A stretch of 64,000 nucleotides of DNA from Spirochaetales bacterium (GTDB lineage: Bacteria > Spirochaetota > Spirochaetia > DSM-2461), in contig JAKSCK010000048.1 of assembly GCA_022360655.1 (NCBI GenBank), positions 38,674 to 102,673 on the forward strand, in the 5' to 3' direction. Position 1 is the first letter of the stretch. Every line of letters begins with the position of its first letter. The notes under the pieces are model-generated. The model saw nothing but the letters and a program-made list of their open reading frames with translations. It had not been told where the DNA came from and did not search any database. Positions 16,878 through 27,500 of the stretch are shown in pieces. Both the position numbers and the translations under genes were made by a program.

Positions 16878-18137
16878 CTAAGAGTTTTCCTCAATCGATT
16901 TCTGCAATTCTTCTACATATTCATCCGCTGATATTTGACCAGTAATCAATTTACTGATGTTAATCTCATTCATAGCACGCACTGCCTCATTAAATAAAAC
17001 TTGAGTCATATTTGGCAGAGTCATAACACTGCTATTCTCAAACAGTTTGGAATAGGATTCTGTAGCTTCACTCATCCCTTCAATAGCAACGCCATTATCA
17101 TAGGAAACAGGCATGTTTTGCTCTTTGGTCCAATAGTCTGCATCCTGTGAAACCATCCATTCTGCTAGCTGAATTGCTTCATCTTTATACTTGCTATTCT
17201 TAGAGATCATAAAACCATTAAATGGGGAGCCCCATCCTGTAAGAATATCAGAGTCTTGAGACATGCTTGCTAAATCAATAAACCCAACATCGTCAGAAAC
17301 TTCAGCAATCGCCGCTTGAATCCAAAGGGGATGGTAAAGCATGGCAGCTTTCCCACTTGTAAAGAGATCGACATGGGATTGATGATCAATAACAGCAACA
17401 TCTCGAGAGAAGGTATTTCTCTGTACAAGTTCTTGAAGTTTCTTTGCGGCTTCAAGACCAGGACCATCTGTAAACTTTGCATTACCCGATAGAAGATCTC
17501 TCATAAATTCAGGATCTTCATAAGCAATAAGGTCTTGATACATGAAATGAGTCAGAGGCCATGATTGATTTGAAATTGGAATAATACCCAGTTCATTCAA
17601 TTTGTCACTAACCTCTAGCAACTCTTCAAAAGACGTTGGTACAGGAATATCATTGTCTTTAAGAATACTTTTTCTGTACCACAAAACAGATGTAAAATAT
17701 GCATCTTGGCCTGGACTTATTGAGTAATAATTATTTTTATACTCAATAAGTCCATTTTTGTTTTTAAACTTATTATAGAAGCCATCATTCATAATATAAT
17801 CTGTAAGTTCTAAGGCATTTCCCGATTCAACAACAAAGTCCATCCCCCAAAAGACATCGGGTAAATCACCACCAGCATTGTATATTTTCAACTTCTGAAC
17901 ATATGCATTACCAGGGAGTTCAAATTCAACATCAAAACCTGGAAATTGTTCTGCCACTTGAGGGGCATAATAATCTTGATGAAGTGTTAATCGATTAGAG
18001 TCTTCGGATAAAAGAAAAACTTTGAGTTTTGGTCTTGAACCTTCATCACTTTCATCTTCATTCACGCCTGACGCATAAAGATTGGAAATGATTAGCATAG
18101 AAACAAACAGTAACAGCAATTTCTTGTAGATCTTCAT
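16878..18137 (-). CDS. Sugar ABC transporter substrate-binding protein (family 1)
   Basis: Periplasmic capture protein of the importer. The 419-residue product has a signal peptide (KKLLLLFVSMLIISNLYASG) without a lipobox cysteine, then an acidic linker and the two-lobed binding-protein pattern: GGDLPDVFWGMDFV, WYRKSILKDNDIPVPTSFEE, LFTSGKAAMLYHPLWIQAAI and GWGSPFNGFMISKNSKYKDE. Strong GGGAGGT precedes the ATG at 18137. It lies directly downstream of the two-component genes, which probably regulate it. Substrate unknown. Confidence 0.88.
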   Translation of the reverse strand: MKIYKKLLLLFVSMLIISNLYASGVNEDESDEGSRPKLKVFLLSEDSNRLTLHQDYYAPQVAEQFPGFDVEFELPGNAYVQKLKIYNAGGDLPDVFWGMDFVVESGNALELTDYIMNDGFYNKFKNKNGLIEYKNNYYSISPGQDAYFTSVLWYRKSILKDNDIPVPTSFEELLEVSDKLNELGIIPISNQSWPLTHFMYQDLIAYEDPEFMRDLLSGNAKFTDGPGLEAAKKLQELVQRNTFSRDVAVIDHQSHVDLFTSGKAAMLYHPLWIQAAIAEVSDDVGFIDLASMSQDSDILTGWGSPFNGFMISKNSKYKDEAIQLAEWMVSQDADYWTKEQNMPVSYDNGVAIEGMSEATESYSKLFENSSVMTLPNMTQVLFNEAVRAMNEINISKLITGQISADEYVEELQKSIEENS

Positions 18138-18251
18138 GAACTACCTCCCTTGAATTGTCCTGTCCAGCAGGATAATGGTATATTACGCCGGAAATTCAAC
18201 ACATCAAATGGAGAATCGTTCGAAGAGATGGACTATTGTTGACTTTGATTA

Positions 18252-19766
18252 TCAACGCATCTGAGAAGGTGGTTTATGAAAGTGTTTCTTAAATATTCTA
18301 CTAAAATAATATTGATCTTTGTAACCACAAATATAGGATATTGTTGAAATACTCTTATTGGTATTCTTTAACAAACTAAGAGCCTTTTCCATTCTAAGAA
18401 TACTAATGTACTCATTCAGTGTTTCTCCTGTCTCTTTCTTAAACAATGTGCATGTATAATGATAGTTCAATCCGAGATATTCAGATATTTTGTTTATTGA
18501 AAAATCAACATCAAATACATTTTGCAAAATGAAAGTTTTCATTCTATAAATAAGATTACTTTTCTTTTGTGATCGAATTTTAGGATATTGATTAGAAATT
18601 TCAATTAGTGAGTTTTCGAGTATTTTTTTAATCTCTTTGACTTTGACTGATTCTCCGATTCTGATAAAAAGATCATTTAAGTTCTCAACATTACCCTTCA
18701 ATACTTCTTCAGACTCACAGAATTCAATTGCACTAAGAATCAAATCATAGGAGTAGGCTTTATAGATTTCTTCGGATGCATTTTTTTCAAGTAGTTCAAA
18801 AAAAAGAGAATCAACATACTCTTGAATCTTTTGGATATTTTTCAATCGAACTTCTCCAAAAAGTTCCCTCTTTTTATTCTTATCAAAGTAATTTTGACTG
18901 AGTGACTGACCAATTGTATTTTCATAGAGTACGATTGAATCTGAATCATGGAGTATAGCATCCTTCAATGCAATCATTGACTCCCTGTACGATCGTGATA
19001 TATCACTCATATTTGTGTATTTATTCCCAATACCAACATAAGTTTTACAGGTGAATCGCTTTATGATTTTTTTTAAAAAAAGAGCCAGACAATGGATCAA
19101 ATAATCGTTTTTAATCGGATTTCCATTTTGGCCTATAAGCAGGATATAGTTTCCGTTTGAGTCAATTATAAATTTATATATAAAAATTTCATTGATAATC
19201 TCTTCTAGAATGACAGATAATTCATCAAAGTCGAATAAATCATGCGTAGATTGAATGCTCATTGACACAACTTGAATTGTGCTCTTATGAGGAAATTTCA
19301 ATAGTTTATACTCATGAAGTTGTCCAAGAAGAATATCATTGATTTTTCGAGCAACTAATAACTTTTCAATATAGTTATTTTCCTGACTTTCAAGTTTAAT
19401 GCGCTCAGTGATTGAAGTTACAGCACTGAGAAGCTCAGCCTGTACAACAGGTTTTAACAAGTAATTAGTAACACCCAATCCTATGGCTTTTTGTGCGTAC
19501 TTAAACTCATCGTAACCAGTAATAAGTATAATGAAGGTATCGATACCTTCACTCCTTATTCTAGAAACAAGCTCAATCCCGTCAATTACAGGCATATTTA
19601 TATCAATCAATGCAAGATCAGGTAATGATGAACGTATTAAATCTAAGGCATCCTCACCATTGTTCGCCTCACCAGAGATCTCTATTCCTAATTGTTGCCA
19701 TGGAAGCTTCTTTTTTAAAGACTGGCGGAAATAATATTCATCATCAATGATTACAGCTTTAAGCAT
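18252..19766 (-). CDS. YesN-like response regulator (REC plus AraC HTH)
   Basis: A 504-residue transcription regulator. The N-terminal receiver domain (residues 1-125) has the acidic pair after VIIDDE, the phospho-acceptor in LPDLALIDINMPVIDGIELV and the conserved lysine in LLKPV. A long middle domain follows. The C-terminal AraC-type DNA-binding domain (last 100 residues) reads VDFSINKISEYLGLNYHYTC and STISYICGYKDQYYFSRIF, the two helix-turn-helix units. It overlaps the kinase gene by eight bases, so the two are translationally coupled. ATG 19766 follows AGAGGA. It likely activates the adjacent importer operon. Confidence 0.9.
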   Translation of the reverse strand: MLKAVIIDDEYYFRQSLKKKLPWQQLGIEISGEANNGEDALDLIRSSLPDLALIDINMPVIDGIELVSRIRSEGIDTFIILITGYDEFKYAQKAIGLGVTNYLLKPVVQAELLSAVTSITERIKLESQENNYIEKLLVARKINDILLGQLHEYKLLKFPHKSTIQVVSMSIQSTHDLFDFDELSVILEEIINEIFIYKFIIDSNGNYILLIGQNGNPIKNDYLIHCLALFLKKIIKRFTCKTYVGIGNKYTNMSDISRSYRESMIALKDAILHDSDSIVLYENTIGQSLSQNYFDKNKKRELFGEVRLKNIQKIQEYVDSLFFELLEKNASEEIYKAYSYDLILSAIEFCESEEVLKGNVENLNDLFIRIGESVKVKEIKKILENSLIEISNQYPKIRSQKKSNLIYRMKTFILQNVFDVDFSINKISEYLGLNYHYTCTLFKKETGETLNEYISILRMEKALSLLKNTNKSISTISYICGYKDQYYFSRIFKKHFHKPPSQMR

Positions 19767-21501
19767 CACTTATATCCTCTGATGTGAGGAATGGCATTCG
19801 TAACAAAATCTCAGTATAAGAATTGATCTGAGATTGTATTGATACTCCATATTTTTCCCCATATAAAAGTTTTATTCGTTTATCTATGCTATTCAAACCA
19901 AAGCTATCTCTACTTTCTTCTTTATAGAATTTCTCAATACTGTCTTGCTTCATTCCAATTCCAGTATCATGAATCTTCAGAATAATATCACCCTGTTCAA
20001 CTGTGCTTTGAACACGAATAAAACCTTTTCTTTTGCTATTCTTTAGTCCATGATAGATTGCATTCTCAACAATCGGCTGAAGCGTTAATTTTGGAACGAT
20101 TGCATGCTCTGTTCGTTTATCTAAAGTCATCTCATATGAGAAATATTCTATGTATCTTCTTTTTTGTATTTCCAGATAGCTTTTAGTAATTTCAAATTCT
20201 TGTTTTAGAGAGATTAAGTCCTTTCCAGTACTCAAAGATAATCGGTAAAAGTTTGTAAGGTAGTGAACATGGGAAATGGCTTCATCGTACTCCTCAATAC
20301 TAATGAGAGAATCAATCATTCCAAGACTATTGTATAAAAAATGAGGGTTTATTTGGGATTGAATCAATTTGAATTCATAATCTCTTATCTGTTTTTGCTC
20401 TGAATACACCGTTTTTAAAAGCTCATCTATTCTGTCCATCAACGAATTAAATCCCTGACCTAGAACTCCAATTTCATTGTTAGAGGTTTCAGGAAATCGC
20501 ACTTCCATTTCTCCTTTACGTATGCTTTTCATAACATTTGCAAGAACAAAAATGGGACGAGAGATATTTTTTGAGATTCCATAGGATACAAAAAATGAAA
20601 ATAATATGCACCCAAGTCCAATTAAAAAGATACTATAAATCAATAGATTTTTTTCTTTTGATATTTCTGAATATGGAATTGAGTAAACAATATTCCAACT
20701 CAACTGTTCATAATCTTTAATCGTAATAAAATATTTTCTCTTTCCAATCTTAAAGACTCCATTACGATTTTTATAGAGCTGCGACATTTGATCATGACTC
20801 AACGCAATAGTCTGATAAATACTTTTTCCGATATAGTTTTTATTTGTTGAAGATAAAACATCCTCATTAGAATTAATAAGGAAGAATTCTCCTTGATCTT
20901 TTTTTAGATCCTTGTAGATTCCCCTAAAAATATCTTCACTGATTAAAAATTGAACATTACCAATGTAATTCCCTCTATTTAAATCAATTGTTTTTTTTGT
21001 AACTAAGAACATCCATTCATCAGAATTTGTTGTTTTATTCCGAAGAAGATAAGGACCAGTCCAAAAAGGCTTAAGAGGAATATCAAGAGTATTAAATTCC
21101 TGCTCTATCCCAGAATACAATGAGAAACCAAAAGTTTGAAAATCGCGTGTGTAAATTTCATATGATGAAAGATAGTCATTCAATCCTCTGATAATTGTAT
21201 ATGTATTGAGTGCTTTATTATATGAATTGTAAACATCGGCAGGGGCAATTGGAAGTTTTGGATATTCTTTCAAGAGATCCTGTAAATCATCTTCAATTGA
21301 AAACGATATAATGTAATTATTAACATTATGAACAATTGAATTCATGTTTGTTTTAATAAGATCTAATTCTGCTTGTGCGTTATTTTTTGTTTTTGTCGTA
21401 ATGGTTCTAGAAGTTAAAACGTTAACAGAACCTGTCATTAGGGCAATAATGAGTACAATAATGAGAAAATTATAACAAAATATCTTATTTCTTATGGTCA
21501 T
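19759..21501 (-). CDS. YesM-like sensor histidine kinase
   Basis: A 580-residue membrane kinase. One N-terminal membrane helix (FLIIVLIIALMTGSVNVLTS), a large extracytoplasmic sensor of about 250 residues, a second helix (LLIYSIFLIGLGCILFSFFV), a HAMP linker, then the His_kinase domain with phospho-acceptor in LIQSQINPHFLYNSLGMIDS and an ATPase domain (IVPKLTLQPIVENAIYHGLK; IHDTGIGM). The ATG at 21501 has GGAG eight bases upstream; the longer TTG frame is not needed. Paired with the AraC-type regulator downstream, this kind of system usually senses oligosaccharides. Confidence 0.9.
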   Translation of the reverse strand: MTIRNKIFCYNFLIIVLIIALMTGSVNVLTSRTITTKTKNNAQAELDLIKTNMNSIVHNVNNYIISFSIEDDLQDLLKEYPKLPIAPADVYNSYNKALNTYTIIRGLNDYLSSYEIYTRDFQTFGFSLYSGIEQEFNTLDIPLKPFWTGPYLLRNKTTNSDEWMFLVTKKTIDLNRGNYIGNVQFLISEDIFRGIYKDLKKDQGEFFLINSNEDVLSSTNKNYIGKSIYQTIALSHDQMSQLYKNRNGVFKIGKRKYFITIKDYEQLSWNIVYSIPYSEISKEKNLLIYSIFLIGLGCILFSFFVSYGISKNISRPIFVLANVMKSIRKGEMEVRFPETSNNEIGVLGQGFNSLMDRIDELLKTVYSEQKQIRDYEFKLIQSQINPHFLYNSLGMIDSLISIEEYDEAISHVHYLTNFYRLSLSTGKDLISLKQEFEITKSYLEIQKRRYIEYFSYEMTLDKRTEHAIVPKLTLQPIVENAIYHGLKNSKRKGFIRVQSTVEQGDIILKIHDTGIGMKQDSIEKFYKEESRDSFGLNSIDKRIKLLYGEKYGVSIQSQINSYTEILLRMPFLTSEDISDA

Positions 21502-22322
21502 CTTCAGCACTCCAAACACCAATGGTCTTCACAAAAATAAATCCACTTCCTCATGTTTCAAGCAATTAGAGATTGACTGATCATAAAGGAGTATAGAAGC
21601 ATGAATTCTGTTCTAGAAATAGAACAAATCCTTTTGCCATAAATTTTCTTCCATTATTATATTCTAGCATATGTTCATGTTGGTTTAATAAATGAATAAT
21701 TGGACGAAAAAATTATTGAAACATTTCTGTTTTGATTGAACATCAAATGAATAATATTCATAGCATAGATCAACGTTATAAAGCTTTTTTACAAAATAGT
21801 CGAATCTGAGAGCAGTCACTAAGAGAGAATTCACCAACATGCATTATTAGGAATCTTTATAACTTTTCATTCACTAGAAAGTCATGAAGTCAATCAGCTG
21901 AAAATTTATTCAGCTGTTTATCAACTTAAGTTCCTTTAAATCAAAGAATCATGACATTCTTCATCATACAGAGACTTTCCAGATCTTTCGCCAATTGTTT
22001 GGCTTCAACTTCTTTATGATATTTTCAATACACACGCAAGAGAATACCATACACTCTTTTGATAATTGTGGAGTGCCGTAAAAAACTTAAATATTGATAA
22101 TTCAACTTTTTATAAAACACAATGATTTGCTTCATTCTTTAGATTTTTCATTAAACAATACTTCAAATAAGTTCTTCGTTCAAAGACGCGCAAAAAGTTT
22201 AAAACTTGCAAAAATTACATTTCTTGAAACACATAAACATTGTTTTCAATCGATATGAAGCGGAAACAAAGAGATTTTAGCCCTAGCAATGACCTTGTTT
22301 GGGAGTAATGCAATAAATCGGA
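21502..22322. other. Long AT-rich intergenic region, no gene recognised
   Basis: About 820 bases between two genes read leftward (kinase start and manC end). No frame of 60 codons or more exists. On the minus strand a short uninterrupted frame (EVEAKQLAKDLESLCMMKNV, then stop) near 21950-22020 looks protein-like and may be a relic. An inverted repeat CAGCTGAA/TTCAGCTG lies near 21895. The kinase promoter must be in the left part. Confidence 0.5.
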
Positions 22323-23369
22323 TCAACTCCCCTGATGAGCCTCGGCCGCATCTTTTGCCAACTGACTTTCACCACGTTTGCAGATGAAAACCTGACTATT
22401 CGCAACAACAGCTATTAGATCATCAACTCCACAAAATGTGACTGGAAGTTCTGAATAGGAAAAATTGTTCTGGGCTTGAATCTCGTGGTTGGTTGTTGAA
22501 CAACCCATATCCGCAATGGCATCCCAGCTTCCTACATCACTCCATTGAAAGGTAGCCGGAACCATCCAGGCACTTTGGGTGTGTTCCATCACAGCATAAT
22601 CAATGGAAATGGCAGGACACTGGTGATAGAGCTCCCGCAGCAAAGAAGAGGGAAAACACACACCGGGCTCTTCTAAAAACCAATTCTGTTGGGGCTGAGC
22701 AAAGACCCTGGCAACCTGAGGTGCATGCAAATCCAACTCTGCCAAAAAGTGTTCCACTTGAAAGCAAAACATTCCCGAATTCCAAAAATGTTGGCCGCTT
22801 TCTACATATTCTTGGGCAATTTGCCCATTGGGTTTTTCCCGAAAAGCCTTTACTGGACAAGGTCCAGAAACTCCATCCTCAACCTCTATATATCCATAAC
22901 CTGTTGCTGGTGAATTGGGAACAATTCCAAAGGTCACAATTCCCTGGTTTTTTGCAGTAGTCGCCGCCTGTTCCACATCGATAACAAAGGACTCCACAGG
23001 AGAAATTAAATGATCTGCCGCCATCACAAGAACCGTTTCTTTCTCTCTGCCATCCAGAATCATCCGTTCTGATGCCAGGGCAAGAGCCGGGGCTGTATTC
23101 TTTCCCACAGGTTCTGCAAGAATTGTGATTTGTTGTTGCAAATCCAAGGAAAGCTGCTTCACTTCATTCAAAGCTGCAGGAACATGATTCTCATGGGTCA
23201 CCACATAAATATGCCCTGAGAGATTCAAGGCTTCCGCACGGTCTAGAGCCTGGCGAAACAATGTTTTTTCACCACCAATTCGCATGAACTGTTTTGGACA
23301 AGAGGCAACGGAGGCAGGCCAAAGACGTTTTCCCGCCCCACCTGCCATGATGATGACATTATCAATCAC
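22323..23369 (-). CDS. manC: Mannose-1-phosphate guanylyltransferase
   Basis: Makes GDP-mannose from mannose-1-phosphate and GTP for glycan synthesis. The 348-residue product begins IDNVIIMAGGAGKRLWPAS, the nucleotide-binding signature of this family, and has AADHLI, GYGYIEVEDG and the FREKPN motif at the expected distances, then FWNSGMFCF and WSDVGSWDA. It lacks the C-terminal isomerase domain of two-domain ManC/AlgA enzymes. GTG at 23369 follows AGGGAGAG with nine-base spacing; a longer frame would overlap the divergent ilvE start. Divergent promoters must lie in 23370-23455. Confidence 0.92.
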   Translation of the reverse strand: MIDNVIIMAGGAGKRLWPASVASCPKQFMRIGGEKTLFRQALDRAEALNLSGHIYVVTHENHVPAALNEVKQLSLDLQQQITILAEPVGKNTAPALALASERMILDGREKETVLVMAADHLISPVESFVIDVEQAATTAKNQGIVTFGIVPNSPATGYGYIEVEDGVSGPCPVKAFREKPNGQIAQEYVESGQHFWNSGMFCFQVEHFLAELDLHAPQVARVFAQPQQNWFLEEPGVCFPSSLLRELYHQCPAISIDYAVMEHTQSAWMVPATFQWSDVGSWDAIADMGCSTTNHEIQAQNNFSYSELPVTFCGVDDLIAVVANSQVFICKRGESQLAKDAAEAHQGS

Positions 23370-23455
23370 GCCTATACTCTCCCTGTTGAGGCCTCGACTC
23401 GTGAGCCTTGGGCAACCTATGATGGAGTCTAGACCAGAAATGCGAGGTTCGGAAG

Positions 23456-24541
23456 ATGGCATTTACTCTATCCATACATCCCTGGGTGCATCTCGCCCAG
23501 TACAATGGAACAGAATGGATTGATAACGATTTAGAACAGGAGCATCAAACTCCGGAACAGGAAGCGGCATTGCCAGAAGCAGAATTAGACGCTCTCATGG
23601 TTCAGCGAAACTCCTTTCCAGGTCTACCCTTGGTGAACTACACCACACAATACGGCCTTGGTTGTTTTGAAGGATTAAAAGCCTTTCCTCAGCCTGATGG
23701 CTCGCTCAAACTATTCCGGCCCGACCAAAACTGTCAGCGCATGGCTTCTTCCATGAAAGGCTTAATGATGCCAGCGGTCAAACCTGAACTGCTCTTGGAT
23801 GGAATTCGCCGTATTGTGGCCAAAAATGCCCAACTGGGTTTTGCCCCAGCTTATGATGCAGAATGGGAAAAAGACCATTGGCTCAGTGGCGCTGCTGTGT
23901 ACATTCGTCCCTTTGCCTACAGCGAGCCAGGCATTGGAATCAATCTCTCCAAAAAACCCTGGGTTGTGACCGTTTGTACAAATGTTTCCGCCTATTTCAC
24001 CCCTGGAGCCAATGCCGCTGTGACCTCTCAAAGGATTCGAGCCACCAAAGGTGGAACGGGTTGGATTAAAACAGCCGCAAACTATGTCACCTCCACCTTG
24101 GCGAAAACAGAGGCCATCAATGACGGTTACATGGAAGCCATCTTCTTGGATGCCGAAACCCGAGAAAACATTGAAGAAGGTTCCTCCTGCAACTTCTTTG
24201 CTCTCTTCCCCGGAGGCCAACTGGTGACACCTGAACTTGGAGATACCATCCTTCCAGGAATCACTCGAAGCTCCATCATTGAACTGGCCCGTTCCAAGGG
24301 GTACACCGTCCGTGAAGAACCGCTTTCCATTCACCGTGTGCTCTCTGATGCCAAGGAATGCTTTGTCACAGGAACGGCTGCGGGAATCACACCACTGGGC
24401 TCTCTCACCCACGATGGTGTGAAGAAAGAATTCTCAAGCCTGGAAGATGGCTCCACAGCCAACACCCTCCTCAAAGAGCTTAAAGGGATTCAGTATGGAG
24501 CCGTCAAAGATGGATTCAATTGGATGATGGATGTCAAATAA
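23456..24541 (+). CDS. ilvE: Branched-chain amino acid aminotransferase
   Basis: Final PLP-dependent transamination step to valine, leucine and isoleucine. The 361-residue product fits the group II BCAT family: FEGLKAF near residue 73, RPFAYSEPGIGI, the PLP lysine in GGTGWIKTAANYVTSTLAKT, the IEEGSSCNFFALF signature and ITRSSIIELARSKG, followed by ECFVTGTAAGITPLG. The start ATG at 23456 has GAGG nine bases upstream. It is single-gene, followed by a hairpin-plus-T terminator, and divergent from manC. Confidence 0.95.
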   Translation: MAFTLSIHPWVHLAQYNGTEWIDNDLEQEHQTPEQEAALPEAELDALMVQRNSFPGLPLVNYTTQYGLGCFEGLKAFPQPDGSLKLFRPDQNCQRMASSMKGLMMPAVKPELLLDGIRRIVAKNAQLGFAPAYDAEWEKDHWLSGAAVYIRPFAYSEPGIGINLSKKPWVVTVCTNVSAYFTPGANAAVTSQRIRATKGGTGWIKTAANYVTSTLAKTEAINDGYMEAIFLDAETRENIEEGSSCNFFALFPGGQLVTPELGDTILPGITRSSIIELARSKGYTVREEPLSIHRVLSDAKECFVTGTAAGITPLGSLTHDGVKKEFSSLEDGSTANTLLKELKGIQYGAVKDGFNWMMDVK

Positions 24542-24547
24542 TTTGAG

Positions 24548-24568
24548 ATCTGTTTTTTAACAGATTTT
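24548..24568 (+). terminator. Rho-independent terminator after ilvE
   Basis: Arms ATCTGTT (24548-24554) and AACAGAT (24559-24565) with a TTTT loop and TTT after the stem. Convergent with the end of the next gene. Confidence 0.6.
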
Positions 24569-24576
24569 CACCATTC

Positions 24577-27500
24577 TTAGGACGATCCCGTCATCAGTGA
24601 TGACGGGATATCCTGATAAATCACAAAATCTTGGAGTTCCTCTTCCTGGGTATTCAAACCAATGAGAAGAAGGCGATTCACATAGGGGGGCGTTTCTCGA
24701 TCCACAAGGGTATTGAGTCCAATATCTGCATTCTCTGAATACAAACGTCGGTCATCCTCATCTCGTAGTCCACCAAATTCATAGGGCACTCTATCCAAAT
24801 AATCCGATGCAGTGGCAAAGGCACTCAGAGCAGAGGCTCCCTCTTCCCCACTTCGAGCCGCTGCTCGCGCCCGGGCCACCCCAAGATTGTTCCAAGCGCC
24901 AATGTACCGGCGAAGTAACTCCCAATGTCTCGGCCTATCCAAAGGCATGAGCACACCACCATTTTCCGCCAATTCTTGATCTAATAGACGAATCACTCGT
25001 TCGTACTGCACAAGGGCTGCTTCAAAATCCTCTCGCTGAAGCAGTGTGGTGGCCAGGGCATACTGGGCTTCTCGATCTTCTGGTAAACGGCGAGAAACCC
25101 GATAGAAATCCACAAGATCCCCTTCTTCCCCAAGTAGACTCCGCGCATAAGCTCGACGAAACAGAACCGGAGTGGGAAGAGAAGAGCCCACCTCCCCTCG
25201 ATTCAACAGGGTTTCAGCCACACCATAATGGGTGATGGCCTGACGCAGTTCTGAACGACGCCCCTCATCGAGTGGAATGAAAGCATCAAGAGAAAACTCG
25301 AGTTCACCTTGATGATCCTCACCTTGAAAACGGATATCACCCAATTCAATGTAGAGCAAACCGTATTCAGAAGAAGCACCAAGGAGTCCTCGTTCCTGGG
25401 CATCTTCATAGAGTGTGAGTGCCCGAGAATAATTGGTGGCCGCTAAATCTCTCTGCTGAGCTCGTAAGACTGTTCCTGCCTCCATTCGCTGAGAACGTGA
25501 CGCATGAATCCGTCCCATCCCACCCAATGAAAGGATTCGCATACGCAGGTCATTTCGCCCCAAAACATCCGCATCATCAAGGTTTATGAGTGTTCGGCGA
25601 TATCCAGAAAGTTCAGACTCTTCATCCCCAAGCACTTTCCAGTACAAGGCATCCACAAAAGCTGGATAGGCCTGGAAAGGACCGCTGGCCTGAGCCAAAT
25701 CCAAAAATCGTCGTGCCTCTGTGAGGCTGGATCGACGAAGATGGTATTCTCCGAGAGCCGCAAAAACTTCTGAAGCCAGTTGGGGCTCCGAACTTGCTCC
25801 TGGCAACTCTTGAGAAAATGCTGGTAAGAGGGCCTGAATTTCCCCCTCATTGTCCAATCGAAGGTGGTACCGCATCATGGAAAGTATGGCCCGTTCATCA
25901 TTCCTAGAGCGTTCAAGTACTTTCGCATAACGATACCGAGCATTTTCATATTGAGTAGGGTCATCCTGGGCCCATTCCAGATAAACATCACCAGCAGCCA
26001 AGGTATAATCCCTATCCCATTCCCCATTGGCAGCTGGCTGCTCTGCCACAACTAAGGCTCGTTCAAATTCACCAAGAACACGGGAAAGGAAAGAGATGTA
26101 TTCCAAACGTGCTTCTTTATCCTCAGGCTTTTGAACAAGGTATCCTTCATAAAATTGAGTAGCCAATTCCCAGTGCTTCCGGCGACGAAGAGAGCGAGCA
26201 TATTCCAACCATTTCTTATCCACCGGCCAGCCACGCACCACCATAGGAGCATCTGCAATTCGATCTGCCCGATCCCCCTCATGGGATTCCAAAAAGAGGG
26301 GCCATCCATACCAAGCATCTTCAAAAGACTGCAAAGCCCCATCCAGATCATCCTGAGCCACAGCCATCAAACCCTGACGATAGAGACGTTCAGCATGAAT
26401 GGGACGATACACCCAAAGAAACAGCATGGCTCCTACAATCCAAGCAATTCCCATGGAAAGCAAAACAACACGGAAAACAGGCCAGCCATCCTTGGCAAGA
26501 CGATAAGCCAGAGTGGAGTGTCGTTCTTCCAGCCTTCGCCCGGATCGTTTTTGGAACGATCGTGGAAGGGAAATACTCCTTTTTGTCAGCGCTTTATAGC
26601 GTCCGGCTAATGACTTAGGAGATTCACCATTGAGAAGCCCTTTCAGAATGGGCTCAATATCCCGAGAGCTACGCTTCTCATCGGCTAGCAGCTCTTCTAA
26701 AGCCAGTTTGAGATTACGGGGTAAGGTGCTAAGTGCCTCAAGAAGATCTTCAAATTCATCCTCTTCCAGAGAGAATGGATTCTCCTCTTCCGCTTCATCC
26801 AGGGCCTGTTCAAATTCATCAAGATCAACACCAAGATCGGCCGTGTATCCACTGCTACCTTCATCAAAATTGTATTGATCCCCAAAGTCGTCCATGGAAA
26901 ACTGCATGGACTCGTCATCACCGGCATCCCGAAGATCGGAGAGCACATCAGCTCCCAGTTCTTCTCCAAAATCTAAATCATCATCCAGACTCAGTTCAGA
27001 CTCAGCCTCTGCATCCAATTCTTCAACAGTACCAAGATTTTCCAGAGCCATACCCACATCAGGCATCTCAGTGAGGGCATCATCTGGTTCTTCATCCAAA
27101 GATACCGCTTCAATGCCCAAATCCTCTGAGATATCCAGCTCTTCAATATCTCCAAAATCATTGAGATTTTCCAAATCTTGGAGCGGCTCTTCTTCCCCCA
27201 TTTCGGAAATGGTTTCCGGCTCTTCGAGAGCTTCTACGTCATCTGAAAGGGATGCGTCATCAGGGATGGAATAGTCATCAAACTCATCGGTGGATCCAAA
27301 ATCTAAGTCTTCTATTCCAAAATCATCTTGGGTTGCAGGAGAATCCAGCTCCTCAGGGGAAGGAGAAGAAATGTCTTCTTCTACAAGAGTGGAGGCCTCA
27401 TCTGGACGTGATAAATCATCAAGATTGGACTCATCCAACCCAAAACTCTCACCAACATCATCTCCATCCCCAAGAGCATGGCCGCGCTCTTCCAAAGAAG

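Noticed and set aside
21502..22322. Degraded transposase or gene in the long AT-rich gap
   Set aside because: Short protein-like fragments only; could not be tied to any family or joined into one frame.
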